From NCBI GenBank assembly GCA_002314935.1, contig DCHW01000026.1:1-47508 (forward strand): DNA of 47,508 nucleotides. The letters are read 5' to 3'. Positions 18,501 to 27,142 of the stretch are shown here, piece by piece. The notes under the pieces are model-generated. The model was not told the origin of the DNA and did not search any database. It was given only the letters and a program-made list of their open reading frames with translations. The DNA is from Clostridiales bacterium UBA1742 (lineage in GTDB: Bacteria; Bacillota; Clostridia; TANB77; CAG-508). Numbering within the stretch: the first letter of the stretch is position 1; every line of letters starts with the position of its first letter. Position numbers and translations under genes: made by a program.

Positions 18501-21500
18501 ATTGCAATATTATTTGGTGTTTTTTTCACTTGTTCTTCAAATAATTGAGAAATTGTTTTATCTTTTGGGTATTCCATATTTGTATTATTAAATTCATATA
18601 ATATTTTATTTTTTTCTTTTTCAGAAAGCATATCAATATCAGCTATTTTAATATCAATATTGTTTAAAATAGCATTTATAATATTTTTATAATGTACTGA
18701 TAAATTTTCTATAAAGAATTTATCAAATAATTTAGTACAATATTCAAAAGATAAATTTAGTCCATCATTATTTGGAATAATTTCTAAAGATAAATCGAAT
18801 TTTGAAATATTTGTATCTGGTATATAATATTCTGATTTTATGTCAGCAAAATTAACAGAAGAATTGCCATTATTTTGATATATAAACATAGTATCAAAAA
18901 GTGGGTTTCTACTGGTATCTCTTTGAATATTTAAATTGTTTACCAATTCATCAAAAGGATAATCTTGATATTTATAATTAGCTAAACAAATTTCTTTAAT
19001 GTGTGTCAAAAAGTCTTTAGATGTATTTTTAGGAACAATTTTTGCTCTAATAGGTAATGTGTTTACAAACATTCCAATAACATTAAAAAAATCAGAAGAA
19101 GATCTTCCAACTACTGGAGATCCAACAATAATGTCATTTTGATCAGTATATTTATATAATAGTATATAATATGCTGATAATAAAAACATATATGGGGTAA
19201 TATGTAAATCATTACATAAATTTTCTATTTTTTTTGTAGTTTGTATATCAAAATTAAAATTAAATTTTTTGCCATCAAAAGATTTAATTGCAGGTCTTGA
19301 ATATGTGGTAGGCATATTTAAAGATGGAATTTCATCACTAAATTGATTTATCCAATATTTTTTAGCTTCAATAAATTCACCAGATGCAAATTTTTTCTGC
19401 TCAAAATTAATATAATCAGTGTAAGTTACGTTTAAATTATCAAGAGCTTCACCATTATATAGTTTACATAGCTCATCTATAAATATAGATAAAGAGGTAC
19501 CATCAGATATGATATGATGCATATCCACAAAAAATGCACTTTTACCATTTGATAAATTAATATATTTTGCTCTTATAAGTGGAGCATTTGATAAATCAAA
19601 TGGTTTAACAAAACTTTTAAATTCTTCATGCAAAGTAGTAGTTGGTACATTGTTTTTGACTTCTAAGTTAAATGATACATCATTATCAATTTTTTGAATA
19701 AGTTTATTATCACGTGTTAAAAAATGTGTTCTAAAAGATGGATGTCTTTGTACTAACTCTTTTATACATTTTTCTAATTTAATAGAATCTAAAGGACTAT
19801 TTAAAATAATTCCTCCAGGTGTGTTATATAATGTTGATTCTGTGCCAGCAATATTTGAGTTATAATAAATTCTTTTTTGAGCTGATGAAAGTTCAAAAAA
19901 TGAATTAGAGGATAAATCTATAGATTTTTCTTTGTTTGTAATATGGTATGTAGATCTTTTTTCAATAAAATCAGAAAGCATTTTTATTGTTGGATATGTA
20001 AAAATATCTTGAGCTGAAACATTAAATCCATTATTGTATAAAAAAACTTGTAGCTTAATTGAACTTAAAGAGTCTCCACCTAAATCAAAAAAATTATCAT
20101 TAATTCCTATGCTGTCTAAATTTAAAACAGATTTAAAAGCATTAACTAATTCTAATTGAAGTTTGTTTGAAGCTTTTTCATAATTAGAAGAGCTTGACAT
20201 TTTTATGTTGTTAAGAGCTTTTTTGTCTATTTTCCCATTGCTTGTTAGTTTGAATTGGTCAACCTGAACTATATAATTTGGTATAAAATATAAAGGTAAT
20301 TTATTTTGCAAAAATATTTTTAATTTATCAATAGAAATAGTTGTATTGGAAGTAAAATATGCAATAAGTTTATTTTTAGAATAAATTACAATGCATTTTT
20401 CAATATCAGGATATAAGTAAATAACTTTTTCAATTTCTCCAAGTTCAATCCTATGTCCATTAATTTTTACTTGTGAATCATTTCTTCCAACAAAACTTAT
20501 GGTGCCGTCATTATTCCATTTGACAAGATCTCCTGTTTTATATGCAATATCATTACAATATGAAAGTTTTATAAAAGACTCTTTATTAAGATTTGTATTA
20601 AAAATATATCCTTTGCTTAAGTTATCTCCTGTAATATACAATTCACCTATACTTCCAATTGGTATCAACATTAAATTTGAGTTTAAAACAAATAATTTTA
20701 AATTAGAAAGTGGTTTGCCAATTGGAATAATATTATAATTATTGATATTTTCAGTAGACAATGAATAAGACGTAGCACATATAGTAGTTTCTGTTGGTCC
20801 ATAAGCATTTATTATAGTACAATTTGAATTTAAATTATAATATTGTTTTACAATGTTATAATGTATTGGTTCTACACCTAATAATATTTTATTAATTTTA
20901 TTATATTTTTTTTCAAATAGTATTTTATATACATCATCTAGTAAATTAGGTGGTATATATAGCATGGTTATATTATTGTTTATAATACAGTCACAATAAT
21001 TAAATATATTAGTAATTGAATTTTCTGTATATAAACATAAAGTAGAACCATTTAATAATGAAATAAAAATTTCAAAAATACTTACATCAAAACAAATACT
21101 TGTTGAAGCTAATATTCTATCTTCAGAAGAAATATTTTTAAAAGAGTTGTTAAAAGAGTGAATAAAATTATTTAAGTTTTTATGAGTAATAGCAACTCCT
21201 TTTGGATTTCCAGTTGAACCAGAAGTATAAATGACATATAAAATATCTGAAGGTGTATTTTCATTTTTTAAGTTAAGGTTATTGAATGTAGAATAGTTTA
21301 TTTCATCAATATTAATTATTGTATAATTAGTATTTAAAGTTGGTATAGATTTTGTGTTAGTTAAAATGTATTTTGAATTGCTATTTTGTATGATATATTT
21401 TATTCTATCAATAGGATAATCTGGGATAATTGGCAAATATGTATTTCCAGATTTTACAATAGCCAAAATAGAAACAATTAAATCTATAGAGCGATTTAAT

Positions 21501-23044
21501 ATAGTAGGAATCATACTGCCATGAGGTATTTTTAAACTTTTTAAATACGTAGCCAAACTATTTGCTTTTTCATTTAATTCTTTATATGTTAATTTTTGAT
21601 TTTCAAAAACAACGGCAATATTATCTGGTGTTTTTCTTACTTGTTCTTCAAACAATTCTGAAATTGTTTTATCTTTTGGATAATCCATATATGTATTATT
21701 AAAATCATATAATAGTTTTTCTTTTTCATAAGGTGTTACTATTTCTATATCCTTTAAATTTATTTCTTCGTTATCTAGTATTTGATTTATAATATTTAAA
21801 ATTCTAGCATGAATAGAGCAAATATCATCAAGTGAATATTTAGCTGTTTGATAATCATATGCAATATTTAAAGTTCCAGTATTATCTAAATCAAAAATAT
21901 GTATGTCAAGACTATCAACTATATAGTCAGGTGTAGACCAGCTAGAAACAAAATTAATTTTTGAATTAGGACTATCAGTTCTCATGTTTTGGTAAGAAAA
22001 TCCTATATCATATAAATTAGGAATAGAAGAATTTTGTTTTCTTAAATCTTCTAATAAATATTGATAAGGATATTTTTGATGTCTAAAAATATCAAAAAAG
22101 TCACTTGAAATTTTAGAAATAAATTCAGAAAATTTCAGTTCGTTATTTATAGTTACTTTAAAAGGAACATTACTAATAAACATACCTGTTGTATGTTTAT
22201 CTTTAAAATTTGATCTATTTAAAATAGGTGTACCTATTACAAATTCATTTAAATTCGAAACTCTACCAAGATATAAAGCAATAATTCCCATAAAAAAATT
22301 AAAAGGAGATGCTTTGCATTTTTTTGAAAAATTATTTATTAATTCAAAAGTTTCTGTAGGTAAAGTAAAAACTTTTCTTTTAGCTAAAGGATTAAATTTT
22401 GAAACATCATTGGATGTTAAAGAACTTGGAATTGAGGCTAGTTCTGGAACATTAGCATAGATAGAATTCCAATATTCTTTATCTTTTAAGAATTTATTAC
22501 TTTTTAAATATTCATTTTCTGTTTCTATATAATCAATATATGATGGAAAACTAAAGTCATTTTTGTTAGGATTTTCAAGTAATTCAGAATATATATTAAT
22601 AATTCCATCAATAATAAGGCCAGATGTCCAAGCATCGGCAATTAAGTGATGGATACTAATAACAAAGCCACCATGATTATCTGGAAATTTAAAAAGTTTT
22701 GCAGAATATAGTTTAGAATTAAGGACATCAAAAGAAGTATTAGAAAGTTTTTTTTCTAATTTTTTTACATCCTTGTTAGATTCAACATTAATTATCTCAA
22801 TAGGAAATTCTTCAAAATTTTGTAAAACTTGAACAACACCTTCTGGAGATTTTATAAATTTTAAATTAAAACTTGCATTGTTTTTTGCAAATAAATTAAT
22901 TGCTTTACATAGAAGTTCAAAATTAACATTTTCATTAATTATTACACTACCTGCAATATTTTCTACAGGAATTCCATTATATACTTCCTCTGTAAACCAA
23001 ATTGATTTTTGTGGGTTGGTTAAATTATAAATATTATTGTTCAT
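15593..23044 (-). CDS. Two-module NRPS, C-A-T-C-A-T-reductase
   Basis: A 2483-residue synthetase. C1 (about 1-440) has HHLIADAW near 135. A1 has YTSGSTGNPKG near 610, NAYGPTETT and YKTGDL. T1 has LGGDSLSS near 990. C2 has HHIISDG near 1176. A2 has YTSGSTGMPKG near 1646, NGYGPSETT and GRIDNQIKIRG. T2 has LGGDSILA near 2033. A thioester reductase begins with LLTGATGFLG near 2113. This layout predicts an N-acylated dipeptide released as an aldehyde, or its cyclic pyrazinone, as known for gut Clostridia NRPS families. By eye, A-domain pockets begin D-V-F and D-I-F, suggesting hydrophobic residues, weakly. No phosphopantetheinyl transferase is in the window. AAAGGTGG precedes the ATG. The frame is unbroken over 7.4 kb and all nine CGG triplets are out of phase. 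Confidence 0.95.
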   Translation of the reverse strand: MNNNIYNLTNPQKSIWFTEEVYNGIPVENIAGSVIINENVNFELLCKAINLFAKNNASFNLKFIKSPEGVVQVLQNFEEFPIEIINVESNKDVKKLEKKLSNTSFDVLNSKLYSAKLFKFPDNHGGFVISIHHLIADAWTSGLIIDGIINIYSELLENPNKNDFSFPSYIDYIETENEYLKSNKFLKDKEYWNSIYANVPELASIPSSLTSNDVSKFNPLAKRKVFTLPTETFELINNFSKKCKASPFNFFMGIIALYLGRVSNLNEFVIGTPILNRSNFKDKHTTGMFISNVPFKVTINNELKFSEFISKISSDFFDIFRHQKYPYQYLLEDLRKQNSSIPNLYDIGFSYQNMRTDSPNSKINFVSSWSTPDYIVDSLDIHIFDLDNTGTLNIAYDYQTAKYSLDDICSIHARILNIINQILDNEEINLKDIEIVTPYEKEKLLYDFNNTYMDYPKDKTISELFEEQVRKTPDNIAVVFENQKLTYKELNEKANSLATYLKSLKIPHGSMIPTILNRSIDLIVSILAIVKSGNTYLPIIPDYPIDRIKYIIQNSNSKYILTNTKSIPTLNTNYTIINIDEINYSTFNNLNLKNENTPSDILYVIYTSGSTGNPKGVAITHKNLNNFIHSFNNSFKNISSEDRILASTSICFDVSIFEIFISLLNGSTLCLYTENSITNIFNYCDCIINNNITMLYIPPNLLDDVYKILFEKKYNKINKILLGVEPIHYNIVKQYYNLNSNCTIINAYGPTETTICATSYSLSTENINNYNIIPIGKPLSNLKLFVLNSNLMLIPIGSIGELYITGDNLSKGYIFNTNLNKESFIKLSYCNDIAYKTGDLVKWNNDGTISFVGRNDSQVKINGHRIELGEIEKVIYLYPDIEKCIVIYSKNKLIAYFTSNTTISIDKLKIFLQNKLPLYFIPNYIVQVDQFKLTSNGKIDKKALNNIKMSSSSNYEKASNKLQLELVNAFKSVLNLDSIGINDNFFDLGGDSLSSIKLQVFLYNNGFNVSAQDIFTYPTIKMLSDFIEKRSTYHITNKEKSIDLSSNSFFELSSAQKRIYYNSNIAGTESTLYNTPGGIILNSPLDSIKLEKCIKELVQRHPSFRTHFLTRDNKLIQKIDNDVSFNLEVKNNVPTTTLHEEFKSFVKPFDLSNAPLIRAKYINLSNGKSAFFVDMHHIISDGTSLSIFIDELCKLYNGEALDNLNVTYTDYINFEQKKFASGEFIEAKKYWINQFSDEIPSLNMPTTYSRPAIKSFDGKKFNFNFDIQTTKKIENLCNDLHITPYMFLLSAYYILLYKYTDQNDIIVGSPVVGRSSSDFFNVIGMFVNTLPIRAKIVPKNTSKDFLTHIKEICLANYKYQDYPFDELVNNLNIQRDTSRNPLFDTMFIYQNNGNSSVNFADIKSEYYIPDTNISKFDLSLEIIPNNDGLNLSFEYCTKLFDKFFIENLSVHYKNIINAILNNIDIKIADIDMLSEKEKNKILYEFNNTNMEYPKDKTISQLFEEQVKKTPNNIAIVFENKKLTYKELNEKANSLAYYLRNNGISRNDIVGIMVNRSLEMIVSILAVLKSGGCYIPIDPTYPQDRIEYMLQNSNSKYLLTFESLKDTIDFDNKIFVELSSSIYAENKINLENINSSEDLAYVIYTSGSTGMPKGVMLKHSSITNLTTYLNNSILFFNEENISKTIASVTTISFDIFIFETLICLQKGLKIIIANEEEQHIPEKLFNLIKKHNVEIIQMTPSRMQLFIDNINVDTLSPLKYVILAGEALPDLLLSKLLDLKINKVYNGYGPSETTIFSTFTDVTSFKHVNIGKPLANTQTYILDKNKNICPINIPGELYISGDGVGLGYLNNEALTKLSYIENKFLPNSIMYKTGDLCSLNKNLELQYLGRIDNQIKIRGLRIELDEIENKILSYPNIKKACVIKQTIDNRDFLSAYFVQEKRINVSKLRDYLASFLPKYMVPSYFTTLEDFPYTPNGKINKKALPLPKEILNNNDKKEYILAKTDIEKELVSIWEDILNISPIGITDNFFELGGDSILAMNLNIELRKKYENITYSDIFKYPTITKLIKKINSKNENFDFKYMEKNYNKYKPLFSNTKVPSIFQLKYSNPGNILLTGATGFLGMHILSEFIKKEKGNIYCLVREEPGLTAQAKLLQKLHYYFGNKYDKLLGKRIFAITGDISMPGFGLNQEELLNISNNISVVINTAARVTHYGNYSDFYNSNVKSVIHTIEFCKSFNKKLYHISTLSVSGNAFDAEFVKQTSDEIKYFNENSLYIGQSLENVYLKTKFEAECLILDAILDGLDAYILRVGNLMPRLKDGLFQENFSDNAFINRIIAFIKIGIVPTSLLENYLEFTPIDTISTAILKLLTHPNTNTRIYHLFNHNHVYINTCINYFKTLNSNLKIVDEQEFEKHINRILHNQKEKKNLNLLINDMDKDLHLSYKSNIIVKSDYTIKYLSKLGFNWPKINDKYMIKFINLLRKVL

Positions 23045-23105
23045 AAAACCACCTTTTAATTATACATCCTAATTATTAAAATTTATCATATTAATAATCA
23101 ATCGA

Positions 23106-23133
23106 ATTATATCATAAAAGCTAACAAAAACAA
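23106..23133 (-). promoter_or_regulatory. Probable NRPS-operon promoter
   Basis: On the minus strand TTGTTT (23133-23128) and TATAAT (23111-23106) are separated by 16 nt, about 60 nt before the NRPS ATG. The 180-nt region is shared with the divergent protease gene. Confidence 0.5.
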
Positions 23134-23225
23134 GTACTTTTGGGAAAAAATATGACATAAAAACAATAAAATAATGATTTAAAATTTATAAATTTGTTAA
23201 TAATAAATTTATTGGAAGGTGAAGA

Positions 23226-24341
23226 ATGTACGAATACAAAAATACGGGTAATAAACTAATGAGAATAATAATTTTAATAACATTAATGCTAATGGTATCT
23301 GCTCTAAGCATATATATTTATGATATGTATAGCAAAATTGAAATATATTCTTATGATTATAATTTGAATAATTATGCAACAAAAACTTCTTATGTAGAAA
23401 AAAATGAAAATGATACAAATATTTTAGAAAATGTAACAGAATGTGTAGTTGGAATTTCTAAAATAAAAAATAATGGAGACACTATTTTCTTAAACAATAG
23501 CACAACAGAATTAGGACTTGGAAGTGGAATGATAGTTTCAGAAAATGGATATATATTAACTAATTTACATGTATGTGGAGATAAATATAGCAGTTGTTAT
23601 GTTTCGGTGGAAAACGGGCAAACATATACAGGAGAAGTAGTATGGGGAGATAGTGATTTAGATTTGGCAATTGTTAAAATAAAAGCCAATGGACTAAAGT
23701 ATGTTAGCTTTGGAGATTCAGATTCAATAAAATTGGGTGAAAAAACATATGCAATTGGTAACCCTATTGGAAGTGAATTCCAAAGAACGATTACTTGTGG
23801 AATAATTAGTGGATTAAATAGAACTGTTAAAATTCAGGAAAATGAAGAGAATTCATATATGGAGGATTTAATACAAACTGATGCAACAATTAATCCAGGG
23901 AATAGTGGAGGTCCATTAATTAATGAAAACGGAGAAGTAATAGGAATTAATTCTATAAAAATAACAGATGCAGAAGGAATAGGATTTGCTATACCAATTA
24001 ATATTATAAAGCCTGTAGTGGAAAACTTTGTGAGTAATAATAGCTTTGAAGAGGCATATTTGGGTATATTTGCATATGATAAAAGTGTTATTCCGTACTT
24101 AAATTCAAATTTAAATTTTAATAATGGAATTTATATTGCACAAATTTCATATGATGGACCATGCCAAAATGTAGGATTAAAAATAGGGGATATTATTACT
24201 AAAATTGATGATAGTGAAATAAGTAAAATGAGTGAATTAAGAGAATATATTTATACAAAAAAACCAAAAGATACTATAACATTAACAATAAAAAGAGGAA
24301 ATAAAGAGTATGAAATTGAAGTAATATTGGGAAAAAAGTAA
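23226..24341 (+). CDS. HtrA/DegP-like S1C serine protease with PDZ domain
   Basis: A 371-residue membrane-anchored protease with one N-terminal helix (about 12-32). The chymotrypsin-like domain has catalytic His 115 (NLHVCGD), Asp 147 (DLDLAIVK) and Ser 227 (NPGNSGGP). A C-terminal PDZ domain (about 270-368) has GPCQNVGLKIGDIITKID. Family members degrade misfolded proteins outside the membrane. ATG 23226 is preceded by GGAAGGTGA. It is divergent from the NRPS. All four CGG triplets are out of phase. Confidence 0.92.
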   Translation: MYEYKNTGNKLMRIIILITLMLMVSALSIYIYDMYSKIEIYSYDYNLNNYATKTSYVEKNENDTNILENVTECVVGISKIKNNGDTIFLNNSTTELGLGSGMIVSENGYILTNLHVCGDKYSSCYVSVENGQTYTGEVVWGDSDLDLAIVKIKANGLKYVSFGDSDSIKLGEKTYAIGNPIGSEFQRTITCGIISGLNRTVKIQENEENSYMEDLIQTDATINPGNSGGPLINENGEVIGINSIKITDAEGIGFAIPINIIKPVVENFVSNNSFEEAYLGIFAYDKSVIPYLNSNLNFNNGIYIAQISYDGPCQNVGLKIGDIITKIDDSEISKMSELREYIYTKKPKDTITLTIKRGNKEYEIEVILGKK

Positions 24342-24459
24342 AAAAATGTTGATTTATGTTAAGAATGGTGTTAAAATTAAAAAACCTTATATTAGTATTA
24401 TTTCTCCTGGCATATTTGATAGTACTACATGAGGAAAATAATTTTTGGAGGAATGTTAT

Positions 24460-24711
24460 ATGAAAATAGGCGAATACCTGAACACAGTTGCGACAACCGA
24501 GGGCTGGGAACGGGGCAATGCAATTAGCATTGTAACGGAACTAATAAAAGACCATAAAGAGTATAAGATGCTCAATGGCTTTTTAACAGCGGCTCAGCAG
24601 GGAAGAAAAGAGGTCTGCATTGGTAGATGCTTAGCACCATTGGAATTAGAAAGTGAGGGTATCGCTTTTAAACAAAATGCCAGTGGCACAGCAATTGTTG
24701 CTTACTGGTAA
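24460..24711 (+). CDS. Small unknown protein of foreign composition, in-phase CGG
   Basis: An 83-residue protein I do not recognise (starts MKIGEYLNTVATTEGWERG). GGAGG lies 8 nt before ATG 24460. Its codons are clearly GC-richer than its neighbours (CTG, GCG, GGC, TGC, CAG), suggesting recent transfer. It contains CGG in phase (24511-24513, codon 18). A +1 shift there would give a stop within eight codons, so the intact open frame implies the CGG was read as Arg in the donor. In this host it may be truncated, or read through inefficiently. A structured repeat follows it. Confidence 0.65.
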   Translation: MKIGEYLNTVATTEGWERGNAISIVTELIKDHKEYKMLNGFLTAAQQGRKEVCIGRCLAPLELESEGIAFKQNASGTAIVAYW

Positions 24712-24752
24712 TAAGGCAAATTACAAGGGCGTGTGAAAGCATGTCCTTGTGA

Positions 24753-24862
24753 TTTTTTATTATGTAGGAAAGTTCTCCAGAACTTTCTGAAATAAAAAGA
24801 AAAGTTTCCATAGAAAGTGCGATTGCAAAGCAATCTGCACAAGGTGGCGAAGCTACTTTTTT
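24753..24862. repeat. Structured repeat, copy A (about 110 bp)
   Basis: Most of this stretch recurs at 26286-26396 (copy B). It contains AAAGTTCT-CC-AGAACTTT and GATTGC-AAA-GCAATC hairpins, and ends GGCGAAGCTACTTTTTT, resembling a terminator-like module. It lies directly after the foreign-composition gene. The remaining 150 nt before the glycosyltransferase hold a possible promoter and nothing else I can see. Confidence 0.75.
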
Positions 24863-25011
24863 TTTATGTAAAAGTGCTTCTTTAACAAGAGCAACTGTAG
24901 AGCCACTTTTCTTACAAAAAATAAAAATATTAATTTATTGTAAAAAATATTTAGTTATGATAGTATATGAAAAACAGTAAATGATGAACGAAAAAATATA
25001 TGGAGGTTAAA

Positions 25012-26214
25012 ATGAAAGTATTAGTTATAAACCATTCACCATTTATTGGTTCTGGTAGTGGAACCTACACTATGAATATTGTAAAAGCATTAAAGGAAAA
25101 GCAAGAGGAAGTAGAAGTTATTACTGCAGCGAATAGCTTAGAATTTCCTGATATGGGTGATATAAATGTTAGGAGAATATTTTTTAAAAATAAAGATCAT
25201 GTGGAAGGAGAACTTAATTTTAACGTGCCTTGCTTTGATCAATATCCTACAAGTGATGTTGTTTTTTATGATATGACAGAACAACAACTAAATGATTATC
25301 AAGATGAGTTTAGAAGGGTATTAGAAAAAGCAATTAATGAATTTAAACCAGATTTAATACATACACAACATATATGGATATGGTCTAGTATAGTAACAGA
25401 ATATAATATACCAACAATTATTACATCACATGGATCAGATATGATGGGATATGATATAGACAACAGTTTTTATCCTTATTGTATTAAAGCAATTAATGGT
25501 TGTGAAAAAATAGTAACTATTTCTAAAAAGAATTATGAAGATATTATATCTAAATTTCCAGAAGCAAAAGAAAAATGTGTAATATTAAAAAATGGATATG
25601 ATACTAATATTTTTAAATTAAGTAATTATAGCAGAGAAGAAGTATTAAAAAAATATAATATAAATAAAAAGTATGATAATATTGTTTTGTTTGCTGGAAG
25701 ATTAACAGAAAACAAAGGTATAGATATATTATTAAATGCAGCAAAAAAATATGAAGATGGAAATATACTTACAATAATAGCAGGAGGTGGAGGCCTTTTA
25801 AAAGATTTGCAAAAACAAGTTAAAGATTTAAATTTACAAGATGTAGTTTTTGTAGGTGATCAATCACAAAGAAATTTATGTAGGTTATATAATATAGCAG
25901 ATGTATTAGCTGCACCTTCAAGGGTAGAAGGATTTGGATTGGTTGGAATAGAAGCGTTAGCATGTGGCATACCAGTTATTGGAACAAAAGAAGGTGGAAT
26001 GTCTGATTTTATAACTGAAGAATACGGTGATTTAGTTCATATAGAAAATGTAGAAATGCTATATAATTCAATAACAAAAATATTAAAAAATAAAGAAAAA
26101 TTTGCAAGGGAAAAACTTGCAAACTTTGCACAAGAAAATTATTCTCAAAAAGCAGTTATAAATAACTTAATAAATACATATCAAAATGTTTTAGAGAGTA
26201 GCAGCAACAACTAA
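25012..26214 (+). CDS. GT4-family glycosyltransferase
   Basis: A 400-residue GT-B glycosyltransferase. The N-terminal Rossmann half opens VLVINHSPFIGSGSGTYTMN with the donor glycine loop, and HGSD is near 140. The C-terminal half has LFAGRLTENKGID and the GT4 signature RVEGFGLVGIEALACGIPVIG-T. Glu 305-313 in E-G-F-G-x7-E is the donor-binding pair. It probably uses a nucleotide sugar; the acceptor is unknown. ATG 25012 follows GGAGG. Its stop codon (26212-26214) lies at the very start of a 74-bp duplicated segment derived from the M14 peptidase gene end. Confidence 0.88.
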   Translation: MKVLVINHSPFIGSGSGTYTMNIVKALKEKQEEVEVITAANSLEFPDMGDINVRRIFFKNKDHVEGELNFNVPCFDQYPTSDVVFYDMTEQQLNDYQDEFRRVLEKAINEFKPDLIHTQHIWIWSSIVTEYNIPTIITSHGSDMMGYDIDNSFYPYCIKAINGCEKIVTISKKNYEDIISKFPEAKEKCVILKNGYDTNIFKLSNYSREEVLKKYNINKKYDNIVLFAGRLTENKGIDILLNAAKKYEDGNILTIIAGGGGLLKDLQKQVKDLNLQDVVFVGDQSQRNLCRLYNIADVLAAPSRVEGFGLVGIEALACGIPVIGTKEGGMSDFITEEYGDLVHIENVEMLYNSITKILKNKEKFAREKLANFAQENYSQKAVINNLINTYQNVLESSSNN

Positions 26215-26285
26215 AATACCTAAATTATTTTTATAAATTTCATTAAATTGAGAAATTGGAAGCGGGTTTTGACCAAGACCTGCTT
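26212..26285. repeat. 74-bp direct repeat, left copy (M14 gene 3' end)
   Basis: Identical to 27164-27237. On the minus strand it encodes the last residues of the M14 peptidase and continues to its own stop (…GILVVAATL), so it looks like the ancestral end of that gene, convergent with and overlapping the glycosyltransferase. The two copies bracket the toxin-antitoxin insertion. Confidence 0.9.
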
Positions 26286-26396
26286 TTTTTATTATGTAGG
26301 AAAGTTTTCCAGAAGTATCTGGAATAAAAAGAAAAGTTTCCATAGAAAGTGCGATTGCAAAGCAATCTGCACAACATGGCGAAGCTACTTTTTTAT
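26286..26396. repeat. Structured repeat, copy B
   Basis: Second copy of the element at 24753. The first hairpin has decayed (AAAGTTTTCC-AGAAGTATCT), while GATTGC-AAA-GCAATC and the 3' end GGCGAAGCTACTTTTT are kept. It abuts the left 74-bp repeat exactly. Confidence 0.75.
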
Positions 26397-26502
26397 ATAC
26401 ATTAATAATTATTATATTTATGATTAAAAAGGAATAAATTCTTGAAAAAACAATAAAATAATGATAAAATAACGATAAGAAAAGCCAAGGAGGTTGCTTG
26501 AT

Positions 26503-26790
26503 ATGATTAATATAAGACCAGTATCAGATTTAAGAAATAAATATCCAGAAATTGAGGAGTTAGTTTTAAAAGAAGATGAAGCAGTGTATTTAACAAAAAA
26601 TGGGTATGGTTCAATGGTGGTAATGAGTTTGGAAAAATATTCAAAATTAATGAGTAATTTAGAATATGACGAATACATTGAAAATGCTTTAGATGAAGCA
26701 GATAAAGAAGCAGAAAATCCAAAAACTAAATATTATTCACATGAAGAATTTAAACAACTAGCTAGGAGGATAATAGATGGCGAAAAATAA
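26503..26790 (+). CDS. Phd/YefM-family antitoxin
   Basis: A 95-residue protein with a Phd/YefM-type N-terminal DNA-binding fold (MINIRPVSDLRNKYPEIEEL, then the AVYLTKNGYGSMVVMSLEKY strand-helix) and an acidic C-terminal part that would wrap the toxin. ATG 26503 is preceded by AAGGAGG; an in-frame TTG at 26494 overlaps that site. It overlaps the toxin gene by 14 nt, the usual coupled arrangement. Expected to repress its own promoter. Confidence 0.88.
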   Translation: MINIRPVSDLRNKYPEIEELVLKEDEAVYLTKNGYGSMVVMSLEKYSKLMSNLEYDEYIENALDEADKEAENPKTKYYSHEEFKQLARRIIDGEK

Positions 26791-27091
26791 ATATAAAATA
26801 AATTATACAGATACATTTATAAAACAATTTAATAATATTTTGAAATATTTTATATATAAACTGCAAAATAAAATTGCAGCTGAAAGCTTTTATGATGAAG
26901 TAGTTAAAGAAATAGAGAGTCGAAGTGAAAATCCTGAAAGTTTTGAAAAATACAATTCTAAAAGGAAAAGAAAAAATACATATTATAGAATTTATGTAAA
27001 AAATTATACGATATTTTATGTAGTAAAAAATAATACTATGGAAATAAGAAGAATTTTATATTCCAAGAGAAATTTTGATAATCTAATATAA
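26777..27091 (+). CDS. RelE/ParE-family toxin
   Basis: A 104-residue basic protein with the RelE/ParE plan: YTDTFIKQFNNILKYF helix, a long second helix, then NTYYRIYVKNYTIFYVV strands and a C-terminal RRILYSKRNFDNLI. It is either a ribosome-dependent mRNase or a gyrase toxin; motifs do not decide. With the antitoxin it makes a complete module inside an insertion flanked by 74-bp repeats, a setting in which it could stabilise the insertion. Confidence 0.87.
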   Translation: MAKNKYKINYTDTFIKQFNNILKYFIYKLQNKIAAESFYDEVVKEIESRSENPESFEKYNSKRKRKNTYYRIYVKNYTIFYVVKNNTMEIRRILYSKRNFDNLI

Positions 27092-27142
27092 AATTCTTCA
27101 GTAGATATTGATATATGCGAGTTTTAAATATAATAATTAGTT

